Source: Sordaria brevicollis
Lineage: Eukaryota > Ascomycota > Sordariomycetes > Sordariales > Sordariaceae
DNA length: 64,000 nucleotides
Assembly (NCBI GenBank): GCA_033439795.1
Contig: JAUTDP010000008.1
Span: 1,116,001 to 1,180,000 of the forward strand
Reading direction: 5' to 3'
Made by a program: the position numbers and the translations under genes. Each line of letters starts with the position of its first letter. Position 1 is the stretch's first letter. This document shows positions 44,778 to 55,296 of this stretch, piece by piece. The notes under the pieces were generated by a model. It saw only the letters and a program-made list of their open reading frames with translations. It was not told the origin of the DNA and ran no database searches.

Positions 44778-44865
44778 AGCCCGACGTGGGGGTCGAACCC
44801 ACAACCTTGAGATGACGGAGTGCCTCCTTAAGAGTCTCACGCTCTACCGATTGAGCTAGCCGGGC
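44778..44865 (-). tRNA. tRNA-Lys (CTT), intron-containing
   Basis: Minus-strand cloverleaf: acceptor GCCCGGC/GTCGGGC, D arm GCTCAATCGGTAGAGC, T arm GTGGGTTCGACCCCCAC. The anticodon stem TGAGA/TCTCA encloses CTCTTAA with anticodon CTT. A 15-nt intron (AGGAGGCACTCCGTC) lies between positions 37 and 38, the canonical tRNA intron site. Confidence 0.96.
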
Positions 44866-45681
44866 AGCAGAAGCTGCCAATGATTGGTTGATAATCCGAA
44901 CCAGATTTCTTTCTTATATAGGCAATATTTAAGACCTTTTGGCTGTTACGAAATGGTAAAGGTTGACGAGCAACCACATCATGACGAGATGTCCACTCTT
45001 TGTTTTCATGGCTGATAGATCGGAAGAAGTAATTTTCGTTGGAGGATATAATTGATATTATGCAAACCCCGATGCTGGGGCAAGGCACGGCATGAATCTT
45101 GCGCAGGTACGACCGTCCGAAGCCCAAAGGGACTCTCTTTCTCAGAAATATGTGTGACTTGTGCGCGCTGTTGAACGCATAGCAGTTCAATCATCGCAGA
45201 AATACTATCACAGTCAATGGACGATATCACTTAACCTTCATCCATTCAAGAACTGAATTTTAAAGGATAAGAAGAAGGAGTGTATTAATCACCAGGCCTG
45301 AGTGATATAGATAAGACTGCTACTTGAGAACAGACAAGAAAAGAGAAAAAGACATCAGAATCAAAAGAAAAAGAAAAATCATCCTGCCATCATTCCATCA
45401 TATCATCCATCAGACTCATCATCATCGTGTTCCCCGTTCAACCATCATCCACCCCGCAAATTCATCCCCCTCGCCATTTTAAGCCCTTTCGGTCCCTTCC
45501 AAGAAACCGAAAACCAAAACCCCCGAGATCAATCAGCTTTGTCGTCCAGGTATGCTTTCTGCTGTTGCCGCTGCTGCCAGTCTAACAGAAGATGGCTCCT
45601 TGCTGCAGAAGGGGCTGCTAGGCCGGCAGCTTTTGCATTGGCATCGTCTGGACTTTTTGCGTGCTGCCGTTATCGGGTGAT
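44866..45681. other. Intergenic: tRNA-Lys to hydrophobin
   Basis: Upstream of the tRNA and the 3' flank of the hydrophobin gene, including A-rich DNA near 45330-45400. No gene was recognised. Confidence 0.55.
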
Positions 45682-46087
45682 TTAGAGCAGGCACTGGACG
45701 TTGCCAATGAAGATCAAGCTGTTGCCGTTCTGTTTGAAGAATCAAGTCAGTGATCAGGTTTTGTAATCGGCGAAGTAGTAAGTCTAGGTAAGGAAGAAGC
45801 TTGCAACTCACGTTGACGGCAGTGCCCTTGCAGCACTTGACGTTCTGGGAGCATTGGCCACCGACGGCGGCAACACCGCATTGGAGCAGGTCGGCAATGT
45901 TAACGCCGAGGACCTGAGCGAGGAGGATGGGGACGAGGCCGGTGGGAGGGGTGGTCTGGCAGCAGTAAGGCTTGTAGTCGCCGTTGACGCAGGGCTCGAC
46001 GGTGGTGCGGGCAACGACCTCCGGAGCCGGGGCGGCGGCGGCGGACATGGCGAGGGTGAGGAAGGTGGCGATGGTGGAGAACTGCAT
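45682..46087 (-). CDS. Class I hydrophobin
   Basis: Small secreted amphipathic coat protein that assembles on aerial hyphae or spores. Two exons give 107 aa: 45812-46087 and 45682-45729; the intron 45730-45811 is GTGAGT...ACAG in phase 0. A signal peptide is clear (MQFSTIATFLTLAMSAAAA). All eight cysteines are present in the order C-CC-C-C-CC-C. Their spacing (8, 26, 8, 5 and 18 residues) fits class I, where class II would have about 11 residues after the first CC. The last two residues follow Cys8 directly. It is a single-copy gene in the window, with no visible decay. Confidence 0.95.
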
Positions 46088-46623
46088 TTTGACTGGTTGG
46101 TGGTGCTTTTGAAGAAGCTGGTGGTTTTTGGTTTTGAAGATGGTTTGGAAGGCGGGCTGGAAGGCTGGAAGGCTGTTGCTTGTCTGTGGACTGAAGATGT
46201 GAAGCTGATGATGAGAAGAATGGAGACCCCAAGACGGACGAGAGATGAGGTTCTTATAGAAATTTCGATGCTCATCTCAGACTCTGTGATCGAAGCCATG
46301 ATCCATCAAACTTGTTCCAAGTTGTCCGTCCTCCTTGGTTCCTCGTCAGCCTATCCGCCGTGGCTTGGTGTTGTTGTCATGTTGATTCATCGACACTCGT
46401 GATTTCCAAGTCGGGCATCCGATCTGACAATCACCGTCATCCAATGGACCCAGATCCTCAAGATGAGAATCAAGGAATATCACAAGAGAATCAGATTGTT
46501 GCATCCGAAAAGGGGACGAGTCAGGATTAGGCGGCGCAGAGCCTCCATCAGTTTGCTGGAAATTGACCACGGAAACCAACATCACGACGGCAGAATCTGG
46601 AAGGAACAATGACGATCCTTCCA

Positions 46624-49500
46624 CTATCGAACGCTGTTACATGTCGGGCATGAGCACCACCAAGTTTGTTCCGTTGCTGGAGTCAACACTGGTCTTCCGA
46701 TACACGGTCTGAGCTGCGCCAGTGACGAAGGTGGCTCCTGTTGCGGCGGACGGACGGGCGGGAATGGAGGCTCATGAGAGTCAGAGAGAGCCCTCCAAGT
46801 CTGGGGTTGGAGTTCAGCCAGGGCGATGTCGGAGTTGGACTTCCTTGGATCGTTGTGCAAGTCCAGGACCCGGAGATCTGAGCTGTCAGACGTGGGGAGG
46901 GTGCACGATAGATTGATGGTACGCTGACGCCGAGTCTTTTGGGAATACAGCGTCAAATCTGGGAAGGTCTGTACATTGAGACACAGGAACGCGAGAATCC
47001 AGTAGGCAAGTTGTGATCTCCACGTCAGGGGGATCATCAAGCGGACCCAAAGTGCCCATTGGGAACAGACTGTATGCCGAGCAATGTTGACATGGCGGCT
47101 ACCGGTTCTACGAGCCGTGCAAAGTACATCTACCACGAGAGGTTGGGAGATGGTGATGATAGACGGTGACATGCCACCAGCGAGACTTGGTCGAGAAGTT
47201 CAAAGACAATAAACAATGACTAAGTGTTTAACCCGGCGAGTAGCCAACCTGGACGGCAAACTGCAGCTCGGAACACTTGGCCAATGGTCTGGCGCGCAGC
47301 CCAAGAGCTGTTTCCAAGCTGTGACGGGTACCATCCGGACAGGAAGAGACTCGAGAGTAACGTCTAGCGGAGAATAGAAGGCGGCCTTACCCGCTATGAC
47401 TGGCAGCAGCATGATCCATACCAATTTCCTTTCCTTGATCATGATTCCCCACAAGTGAACTGACTAGTGTAGGTTACGAACGCAAGAACTGCACCAATGA
47501 TGGCAAGTTCCATGTGCCGATTGAGATATCTCAGCACTTTCCAAATGATTTAGGACGAACTTTTTGTTCATGATCCTGCCCGATCGGGCCGCGAAGGGAA
47601 GCTCACTCGTCAAGAGATATTCCATGCAGAAATATTTGTACTTATGTGTCTTGAACTAATGATGTTAGAGAATATTGAGACATTTAGGGACGCCGTCATA
47701 ACAGCAATGAGAGCCTCAGACATACCTGGTGCATAACGGTCATTAGCGTCTTTGCCAGTTGCCTTTCGGGTAACACAGCCGTTTAAGGTTTTCAGCCGCT
47801 CCAGCTGTGCGCGTGAAACCGGCGTAGCGCCCCCTGGTTGGGTGCGCATGGGGATAGTACCCCATGTCATTCGTCAGGAACATTGTCTCCTTCCATGCGT
47901 GACAGTAGCCGTCACACCTGCCAACTCCACGGTAACTGTGTAACTCTTTTGCACTTTGGTCTCACCCAATTTCCACGCTCCCAGATCAATTTGTCCTCGA
48001 AGGGAAAGACGAAATGTAGGACCTGACTCAACTCCATGATTTCTCCTGGAGACCTTTCCTCCGAATGGAAAAAATCGGCACCCCGGATTTACGTCACCAA
48101 GGGAATCCAATTTCGAGCCGCAGCAGTGTCACCCACTCTACCAGGACTGGAGGGCTGGGCACCACAGAGCTGAGTGCAAGATGGCCCTGGCTCGACACAA
48201 CATCGCTCTCTTTGCTTTTTCCTCGAATCTTCTGATGTCATTCTCCATGTGGTAAAGATCATCCCGTCATCGATCTCTTCGACAGGTAAGACAAGCATAT
48301 CCGAGATCTTGGATGCAACCATGAGAAAACGCACCTTGTTTGTCTGGATCTCCCCATGGCCCAACCATTTGGGAACAATGGTCTTTTCTTTCACCCAATA
48401 CCATCCGGAATGTTTGCCATTGATTTGCATGACTCTATGCATTCTTCATTGGCTCTTAACCTCGTGACGGTGAGGCGACCTATGGGCCAAGACTCGGGGC
48501 AGAAAGCCTGACGGTCATGTTTAGGGCAACCAACCAACGGATGCGACGACAAATGCAGCAACCAAAAGTCATACGACGGTGCATATAACTATGATCGCCA
48601 GGGTCGCACTGCATCCAGACAGTATCCGATTTCGCCAATGATCTCGTGGAACGAACCAACAGAAGCAATACTTTGGAACCCTATGGCGACGCAGACCAGA
48701 AATCCCGTCTTCGTTCCGTTCATTCATGATCATCGCTATTTCTGGTCTTTTATCGCAAAAAGTCTCTGCTGAAGTTGCAAAGAAGTGTTTTGATGACAAC
48801 ATCTCTACCAGAGAGTCTTTGATTGCGGTAGAGACCATTCCGACATTCTGCGCAAACGAAGGAAACGAAAGCCATGGTGAATTTTGACTGGACCCAGCTG
48901 CCGTGGGGTCGACCTACCGTGACATTGTTCTTGTTGACAGCGTCCGAGGGAACAGAGCAGTTGGGCTGGGGAGCATTTCCTTCCGCCTCCAAGGTTCCTT
49001 TTGGCTCAGCTAGGCATTGTCAACGCCCGCTCGTCCACTGCAGAACTCTCAAGCAGAATGTTGTCATTCACTCTGAACGTGGTCTTCCACTCTTAGCGCC
49101 TGTTTGGTATGCCGCTTCGCGGTCCGTACGGAGTGCTCGATGGTGTCGGGCTGTGTCCAAAGACATCTGGTTCAGATCTTGGTGTTCCAACAGTACTACT
49201 GGCCGGATTAGGCGTGCTGTCTGACCCCGAGATACTGTCTCGCTCTTCTTGAGTAGACTTCTCCCGTCCTAGACAGGTAGCAATCGTCCCATCAGCTGTT
49301 CGTTGCCTATTTCGGATCCACGAGACGCCAAATAGCCAGGTCCTCCTCTTTTGATGTACGCGCCAGTCGTTGTAGAGTGTGCTGAAGGAATGACAGGCAA
49401 GATCACGGGTTCGTGACCTCTGAATCACTCCTCCCCATCTTTCCAACCACGGATCCCTCCTTGGGTCCCAACCACCCGTGCCGTCGATAATGGGCAAGCA
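46624..49500 (-). pseudogene. Degenerate multi-exon membrane-protein-like gene
   Basis: Minus-strand coding pieces that do not join into one intact gene. In order: a Ser/Pro-rich piece (49093-49497); an extracellular-looking piece with N-glycosylation sequons (48835-49070, e.g. NNVT joined by a GTAGGT...GCAG intron to NVGMVSTAIKDSL); and a hydrophobic segment at 48545-48610 cut by an in-frame TGA (IIVICTVV, stop, LLVAAFVVASVGW). Then follow a piece with WYWVKEKTIVP (48130-48442), a piece with KAAFYSPLDVTL (47200-47454), and a last hydrophobic segment (LAYWILAFLCLNV) with a Pro-rich tail (46624-47172). Frames shift between the pieces. I do not recognise the family. It could instead be an intact gene whose introns I failed to resolve, or two small genes. 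Confidence 0.35.
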
Positions 49501-50647
49501 TCATGAGATCATCAGCATATCCTGCTTGGCAGACAGGTCAATTCGCTGGGGTTGATTCCATCTTCTCAAGCCATAGCTTGTCCCTGTTTCCTTTGGGAAG
49601 AGTGTTCATGATGACTATGAGCCGTGCCCTACTCAAGATCGGTCGTCACGCTGGTCGTGTCCAAGAGTGGAAAACCTGGGATGCTGATCAAGTTGCCCTG
49701 CGTACAGTTGTGCATCGGGGCATCGGAAGGTCGTTCAGCCTCCAGCCCAAGCCTTGTTTGAGGAGGAGGAGGGAAGAGCCTCGGAGCGGGGAGGCTCGGA
49801 GTTTGGAAGGCCCGCAGTGTGGGAAATGATGTGGTAGGAAACGAGCCTGGCGTGTCAACCGTCAATACGAGCAAATGAGGTGCCGGAAAAGTACGTTCAG
49901 GCGTGAACTTGCCAACGTCGGCCCTCCGCCTCAGTTGTTCACTGTCTCGGGAAGGACCTCCATCAGGTGACTGTCAACTTCGAGACAGAAGAAAATTTCT
50001 CTGGATCCTCGACGTCATAAGTGTCTTGCCAAGTTGACAGGTGAGGTAGTACACGCGTCGATGCTCAGTTACTGGTTTCTCTTGTCAGCCACGGATTCTT
50101 AAGCTTCGGAGAACTGGCGGTGTTTTTGGAGAATGAACGGGCATCTCGGCAAGCGTGTAGAGGAGGACGAAATGAAGGGAGGGAACGCCAGAAGCGGGCG
50201 GCGGATGCGGGCGCGTGCGCGTTGCGCGTGCGTGCATGCGCAGAGGGCGTCGGAAGAAAACCAAGTTCTTGCTCGCAAAATTTCGTTGCTTTGTTCGAAG
50301 GCATTGGATAGCAAGATGAGAAAACCCAGGTTTTGTTCATGTCAAAAACATAAATACCTGAGAACCCCCAATTGTCGTGGTGTCACTTCCATCCATCAAA
50401 TCTCCTCCTTCAGAAAGAAACAGCAAGTCGTCAAAAGTGGATAACAGCAGGCACCAATCACCATTTTCCACCCTGCCAAGCAAGGGCACCCTGACCACTT
50501 GCCTACTTACTCCACCCTTGTACCCTTGCACTTGCCCAACGCAAGCCCTTATCAAATTTTCCTTGTTCACGTTTCTCTTTATAAACCCACTTTCCCGGAC
50601 CGATTTCCAACAAACCAACTACGACAGCTGATTCAACAGTTGTAACA
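49501..50647. other. Intergenic upstream of tRNA-Asp
   Basis: No supported gene. A GC-rich alternating purine-pyrimidine stretch at about 50208-50242 stands out (see findings). Short Pro-rich frames near 49629-49874 may be a further 5' piece of the degenerate membrane gene. Confidence 0.45.
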
Positions 50648-50744
50648 TCTTCCGTAGTATAGTGGTCAGTATGTGAGCTTGTCAAGCTTGAACATCAATC
50701 AGTTCGATTCGCTCGAGACCCGGGTTCAATTCCCGGCGGGAGAG
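50648..50744 (+). tRNA. tRNA-Asp (GTC), intron-containing
   Basis: Acceptor TCTTCCG/CGGGAGA, D arm around GTATAGTGGTCAGTAT, T arm CCGGGTTCAATTCCCGG. The anticodon stem TGAGC/GCTCG encloses TTGTCAC with anticodon GTC once a 25-nt intron between positions 37 and 38 is removed. A T-run terminator follows. Confidence 0.95.
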
Positions 50745-50751
50745 ACCATTC

Positions 50752-50768
50752 TTTTTCTTTTTTTTTTT
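50752..50768 (+). terminator. RNA polymerase III terminator of tRNA-Asp
   Basis: Five T, one C, then eleven T, starting 8 nt after the tRNA end. Confidence 0.8.
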
Positions 50769-51378
50769 GCGTGCAAACTTCATCTTCTCCTATTTTGTCT
50801 CTTGTTTTCCATACAACCCTAACTTCTTTATTTCTGCTTTTCTCTTTGCTTTCTTTTTAACGTCTATTTTCCCAGCTTGTTACCCCAGAACCCACGTGCT
50901 TTCTTAGCTCTGCCAAAGATTGGGATAAGTACATGCATGTATTACCACCCCTTCTAAATCGTTCATCAATTGCGTGGTATAATCCTCCAAAGACACATCT
51001 TGAGGCATCAACCGATCCAACAAGAGTTGCTGTAATCGGAATGTGGCAACTCCGTTCGCTGGTCTGGACATTGGTTCCCTTCAAACGGTCAGGTTGTTCC
51101 AAGCTAAAAGTTAGGGAGCGATAGCAATGAACCCACCTATTTATTGTAGTGATTGAAGGACCGACGAACTTGCCTGTTCCCCTTTTCCTCCTCACTGTCG
51201 CGTTGGACAGATCGTTTCTGGTCGTCTTGTTCGATATGGGTTGACTCCAAGCCGAGATCTCCCGTTGTCAAGACTGACCCGATGCGGTCTGATCTGAGGC
51301 CAGAAGACAGAAGATAGCAGACAGCAACCCATACCCCTTTTCTCACCACAAACCAACATCCTGCCTCCATGAAGTACA
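50769..51378. other. Intergenic: tRNA-Asp to Cys-rich membrane protein 1
   Basis: Pyrimidine-rich at its start, otherwise unremarkable. Likely 3' flank of the next minus-strand gene. Confidence 0.5.
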
Positions 51379-52445
51379 TCAACGATCTTTCTCTTCTGCT
51401 CCCCCTCGATTGTCCGCCTGCAGATCTCCCCTCACCCCTTCCACATCATCACTTGAGGCAACATGAACCTCAGCAGGTAACTCAACAGCCGTCAACTCCG
51501 CAGCTCTTCCCCTCGTCTCGGCTACCTCGGTGTCCTCATTAACAGCCAACTCAACCGGCACAACACTCGAATCGAGTTCCTTCGGCGGCTCCATAGACTT
51601 CGTGTCCTCCGTCGAAGAACCACCGGCCACCAAGCGGCTTTCGCCATGCAACTCTGGTTTATCCCCGGTTCGCCATGCTGAATCGCCGTCGAGCTCGTGT
51701 GGGTGTGCTGTAGTTCTTCCTAACTTCCATTTGTGCTTGAGTGACCGGAGTTTGCCTCTTCGATAAAGAAACAAGAGGATTCCCGCGCCGATTAGTGTTA
51801 GAGCCACTACGGCGCCGACGATGGCCCATACCCATGGGCTTGGACCGTGGGTTGAGGCTCCGGTATCGGACTTCTCACTCCCAGGGATGGAACTGGCGGC
51901 CGGGGTTGTAGCGGTGGATGTAAGAGACCGGGAAGAGGTGATAATGCCCGGTTGAGATGTTGTTGACGTAGGTAACACGGGTGTCGAGGTAGGTATTACC
52001 GGGGCGGACGTAGTAGTCTGAAAGCCAGTCCAGTCGGAGCGAAGGACGATGGTATCTACCAAAACTCTAACGGTAGTTGTAGGTCCATTCTGCACCGTGT
52101 ACGTGGCCATTGTCCATGTAATCATTGGCGTGTACCATGATGGGTCAACACTCGCTTCCAGTTCCTGGCAGTAGGCCGTGTACTCTGCGAACGTGGGATC
52201 AAGATAGGCGCTAATTGTATCCCCAGAATCACTATTCATAGCCAAGATGCACGAGTGGCATCGACTGTAGTAGAGACTGAAGTCGCTGCTTTCGGAACAT
52301 AATTTGGCGGTTTTGCCAACAACTTGGGCTTCAAGAAACGCGTTGTCTGGCTTGAGTTAGCGAGATCAACGGCGGGAAGATCCGGAATGAAGTGAAAAGA
52401 TTTGGACATACTGCAATCTTGATAACAGGCGGCGGGAGGCTCCAT
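51379..52445 (-). CDS. Single-pass membrane protein with Cys-rich ectodomain, copy 1
   Basis: 333 aa from exons 52412-52445 and 51379-52346; the intron 52347-52411 is GTATGT...CCAG. The short N-terminal exon ends in CYQDC. The ectodomain continues with VVGKTAKLC, then YYSRCHSCI and a later YC, so about six cysteines recur in the same places as in copy 2. A Ser/Thr/Pro-rich stalk (PTSTPVLPTSTTS type) leads to one transmembrane helix (WVWAIVGAVVALTLIGAGILLFLY). A basic stop-transfer segment follows, then a cytosolic tail with WRTGDKPELHGES and PPKELDSS. No cleaved signal peptide is obvious. The architecture suggests a cell-surface sensor or wall-associated protein, by analogy only. It is a tandem duplicate of 53077-54325. 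Confidence 0.85.
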
Positions 52446-53076
52446 GATAAGAAATGTAAAGGTTGTGGAGTCAAAGTGTTCGAGTCAAGTTTAGGTAGGA
52501 GCCAAGTAATACACGAGGAAGCTGTACAAATCCGAGACAATGAATAAAAGAGGGAAAGGGAAAGAGAGAGCAGACTGAGCGGGGATTCATGCGAGGGAAC
52601 CTTCCCTTCTTATGGAGGGCCGATGAAAAGAAGGGTCATGGACACGATCTGTAGATAGCCGACCTAGCACACGGGTGGGAGCGGCGTCGTACTTGAACCT
52701 AGACTTGATTGTGGTCGAGATCCAGTTCGCAGGCTTTTGAAGTTGATCGCCACATGCTTGTACTACCCCTGGGTGTTGCAGCGCTCCATCGAACGTCGAA
52801 TTGTCTGGATAGAACCCAAGGCAAAATCTCAAAGCCGTGGTGTTTGGTGGTGAGGCGTGCAGTTTGACTGTTGTGACTTGTCACAAGTCACTTGTGATTG
52901 GAGCAGCACAAAAACCGGCCCGACATAAAGCGACCGCAGACCAGGCTCGGATGACTGCATCCTCAGATGTCTTGCTGTCGAGAACTCTGTGTTGGATGAC
53001 CTTGGACTCTGCTTGTCGGACGGAGGCGTTGAGAGACTCTCAACCACCGACTGGCCTTCTTCCGTTGCCGCCGTAA
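52446..53076. other. Intergenic between the Cys-rich membrane protein genes
   Basis: Promoter of copy 1 and 3' flank of copy 2. An 81-codon minus-strand frame at 52587-52832 has no recognisable features. Confidence 0.5.
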
Positions 53077-54325
53077 TCAACCTTCCTCAACAGCAGCAAC
53101 GCTTGTCCTTGCCTCTTGACCATCTTCAGCGTCCAGCGGGTTTGGCTGTTTTGGCGGTTCTCGTGTCTCATTGAACTCGGTAGGCAGCTCAACCGGCCTC
53201 ACGCTTGGATCGTCGGTAGTAGGCATCTCGGCCGGTTTCTCGCTTGAGTCGAGCTCTTTTGGCTGGACCGTTGTGGAGGGATCCAGCTCCTTTGGCGGAC
53301 CTGAAGTGATAGCCAGCGCGCTGCTCTCGCCGTGAAGTTCGGGCTTGTCTCCAGTTCTCCAATTCGCTTCGCCATCAGGCTCTTGTGCTGACGCCAGGCC
53401 CGGCTTGGTCTTTCTGAAGAAAGGTATCTTGCCTCTTCTGTAAAGAAAAGCAACGATCCCCAGACCAATAAGCACCAAGGCTATCACGGCGCCGATGATG
53501 GCCCAAACCCATGGGGCCGGGCCGTTGGTCCCCGGTTCAGGCCGTACGGCGGTGAGTTGCCCAGATGTTGGTCGAGTGATGTCAGTCGTGGTAAATGGGA
53601 AAGAAACTGTGATTGCGGTCGCGGTTGTGCTGTCTGTTTGAAGCGGTGAGTTTTCTGTGCCTTAAAGCAAAAACGAGTTAGCTGTCTGCAAATCACGACG
53701 GCACAAGGAAATTTAACTTCCAGGCTTGGTACGCGCTATTAACCACAATCATTGGATAACCGTACCTGTTGCTGTTGTTGCTGATGATGCTGTTGTTATG
53801 CCTGAAACAGATAATGAGGCAGGTTGTCGTAGGCCGCCCGTCCACTCAGCACGCAGAACTGATGTCGTTACCATTACTGTCGCAGTCACGGGTGTGTTGT
53901 TTTCCATGCTTGTGACCACTCCCCATGATGTTGTCAGAGAGTACCATGAAGGGTCAAAAGACTTGATGGCAACTGCGCTACAGTATGCTATCAACTCGCC
54001 GAATGTCGAGATAAGATATGAGTTTTCAACTGCTTCCGGATCATCGCTCGCGTACTTGATGCAAGCAGTGCAACGTTGATATTCCTCATAAAAGAAACGG
54101 TCATCGTTGCACACACTGGGAACTTTTCCAACCATCCGGGCCTCTGATTCCGCATTGGCTATAGGTGTTTCAAGGTTAGAGTTACTCTGGTTAGAACAAA
54201 CGTCCTGGAGCAAACAATGATATGGACTTACTACAATCATCATAACACCGGGCAGGGAGTAAAGAACTGTCCCTCGCTGCCACTTCAGCTCGCCCCCCAA
54301 CGCGCAAAACATCCACCATCCACAT
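53077..54325 (-). CDS. Single-pass membrane protein with Cys-rich ectodomain, copy 2
   Basis: 351 aa from exons 54232-54325, 53766-54143 and 53077-53660. Introns are GTAAGT...TCAG and GTACGG...TAAG. The ectodomain follows copy 1: CYDDC, then MVGKVPSVC, YEEYQRCTAC, a YL...F segment and YC. A Thr-rich stalk precedes one helix (WVWAIIGAVIALVLIGLGIVAFLY). The cytosolic tail repeats WRTGDKPELHGES and PPKELD. The first intron's acceptor was chosen because nearer AGs bring a stop or a frame break; it leaves a slightly shorter linker than in copy 1. The extra intron in the stalk is absent from copy 1, so one copy gained or lost an intron after duplication. An upstream in-frame ATG at 54649 is unlikely to be used. 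Confidence 0.82.
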
Positions 54326-55296
54326 TTTGAGGTTGTGAAGAGTCTGTAATGGTGCCTGTGAAAAGTGTGACGACAACTCAACCAGCGGCATGGAAACCGA
54401 GAAGGGATCAAAGAAGAGAGATAAAGGACCAAAAAAATGGAAGATGGGATATGAGAAAGAAATAGGGCGGAACCCCATTCCCAATGGGGTTATCGTCAGA
54501 AAGCACGAATGGGTAGTCTGATGTCTAGACCCATGAGAGACATACGTGCAACCGGCGCAAGACACGGGATCTGCGTACGAGCAGGTATCTGATCCATCTT
54601 GAAACTCGAACACATGGACGTATAAAAGAGCTGTCCCAGCTACGAGCACCTCAGTTTATCTCCATATCCTTGAACACCTCACTCTCCCGGTCGGCCGCAA
54701 CTGCACGGCCCGCGTGGTACAATCTTGAGTGGAAGAGACACAAGGTGGTTTCTTGGTGCTCATCGCGCGTTGTTTAACGGATCTCAACGAGATGCCGTGG
54801 CCGTTATCGTAACTGACGTCGCGTTTTATGACGGCCCAATGCTGAGTGGTTGATGAGCTATGTATATGGGGGCAATCTCGAACCTAAGAGGGTGTAGCAA
54901 CGAAGGTGACCAGGAATTATAAGGTAAGAAAGAGGTAAAGTATCAACAGCGTTGATATTTTAATATCAACTTCCAAATTGGCCGAAAATATATCAAATCC
55001 GCCCTGGTTGACGTGAAGAACATCTCTGCTGCCGTCAGCCATGACCATGAACTGCCAACAATGGAAACAAGTAACAGGGATCACACTCACCCTAAACGAT
55101 GGACCCAGAACTCTTTGAGATCTCCAAAAACCGCCTATCATATGTCGTGTCTTCGCCTCCATGTTCGTTCTTTTGCATCAGTGTCAAGTCGTTCCGAGAT
55201 GGGTTCCGTGTCGTCATCGCTAGACGCTATCCAGTGTCTAGTGTCCTCGATGAATGAACTTTGGCCATCGCTTGAATCCCGTTTTCTGACCCTCGG
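54326..55296. other. Intergenic upstream of Cys-rich membrane protein 2
   Basis: About 1 kb with no recognisable gene; promoter of copy 2 and 3' flank of the HET gene. Confidence 0.5.

Noticed and set aside
54326..54649. Longer N-terminus for Cys-rich membrane protein 2 from an ATG at 54649
   Set aside because: Copy 1 starts just before its CYQDC motif. The added 108 residues in copy 2 have no counterpart and look like untranslated leader.
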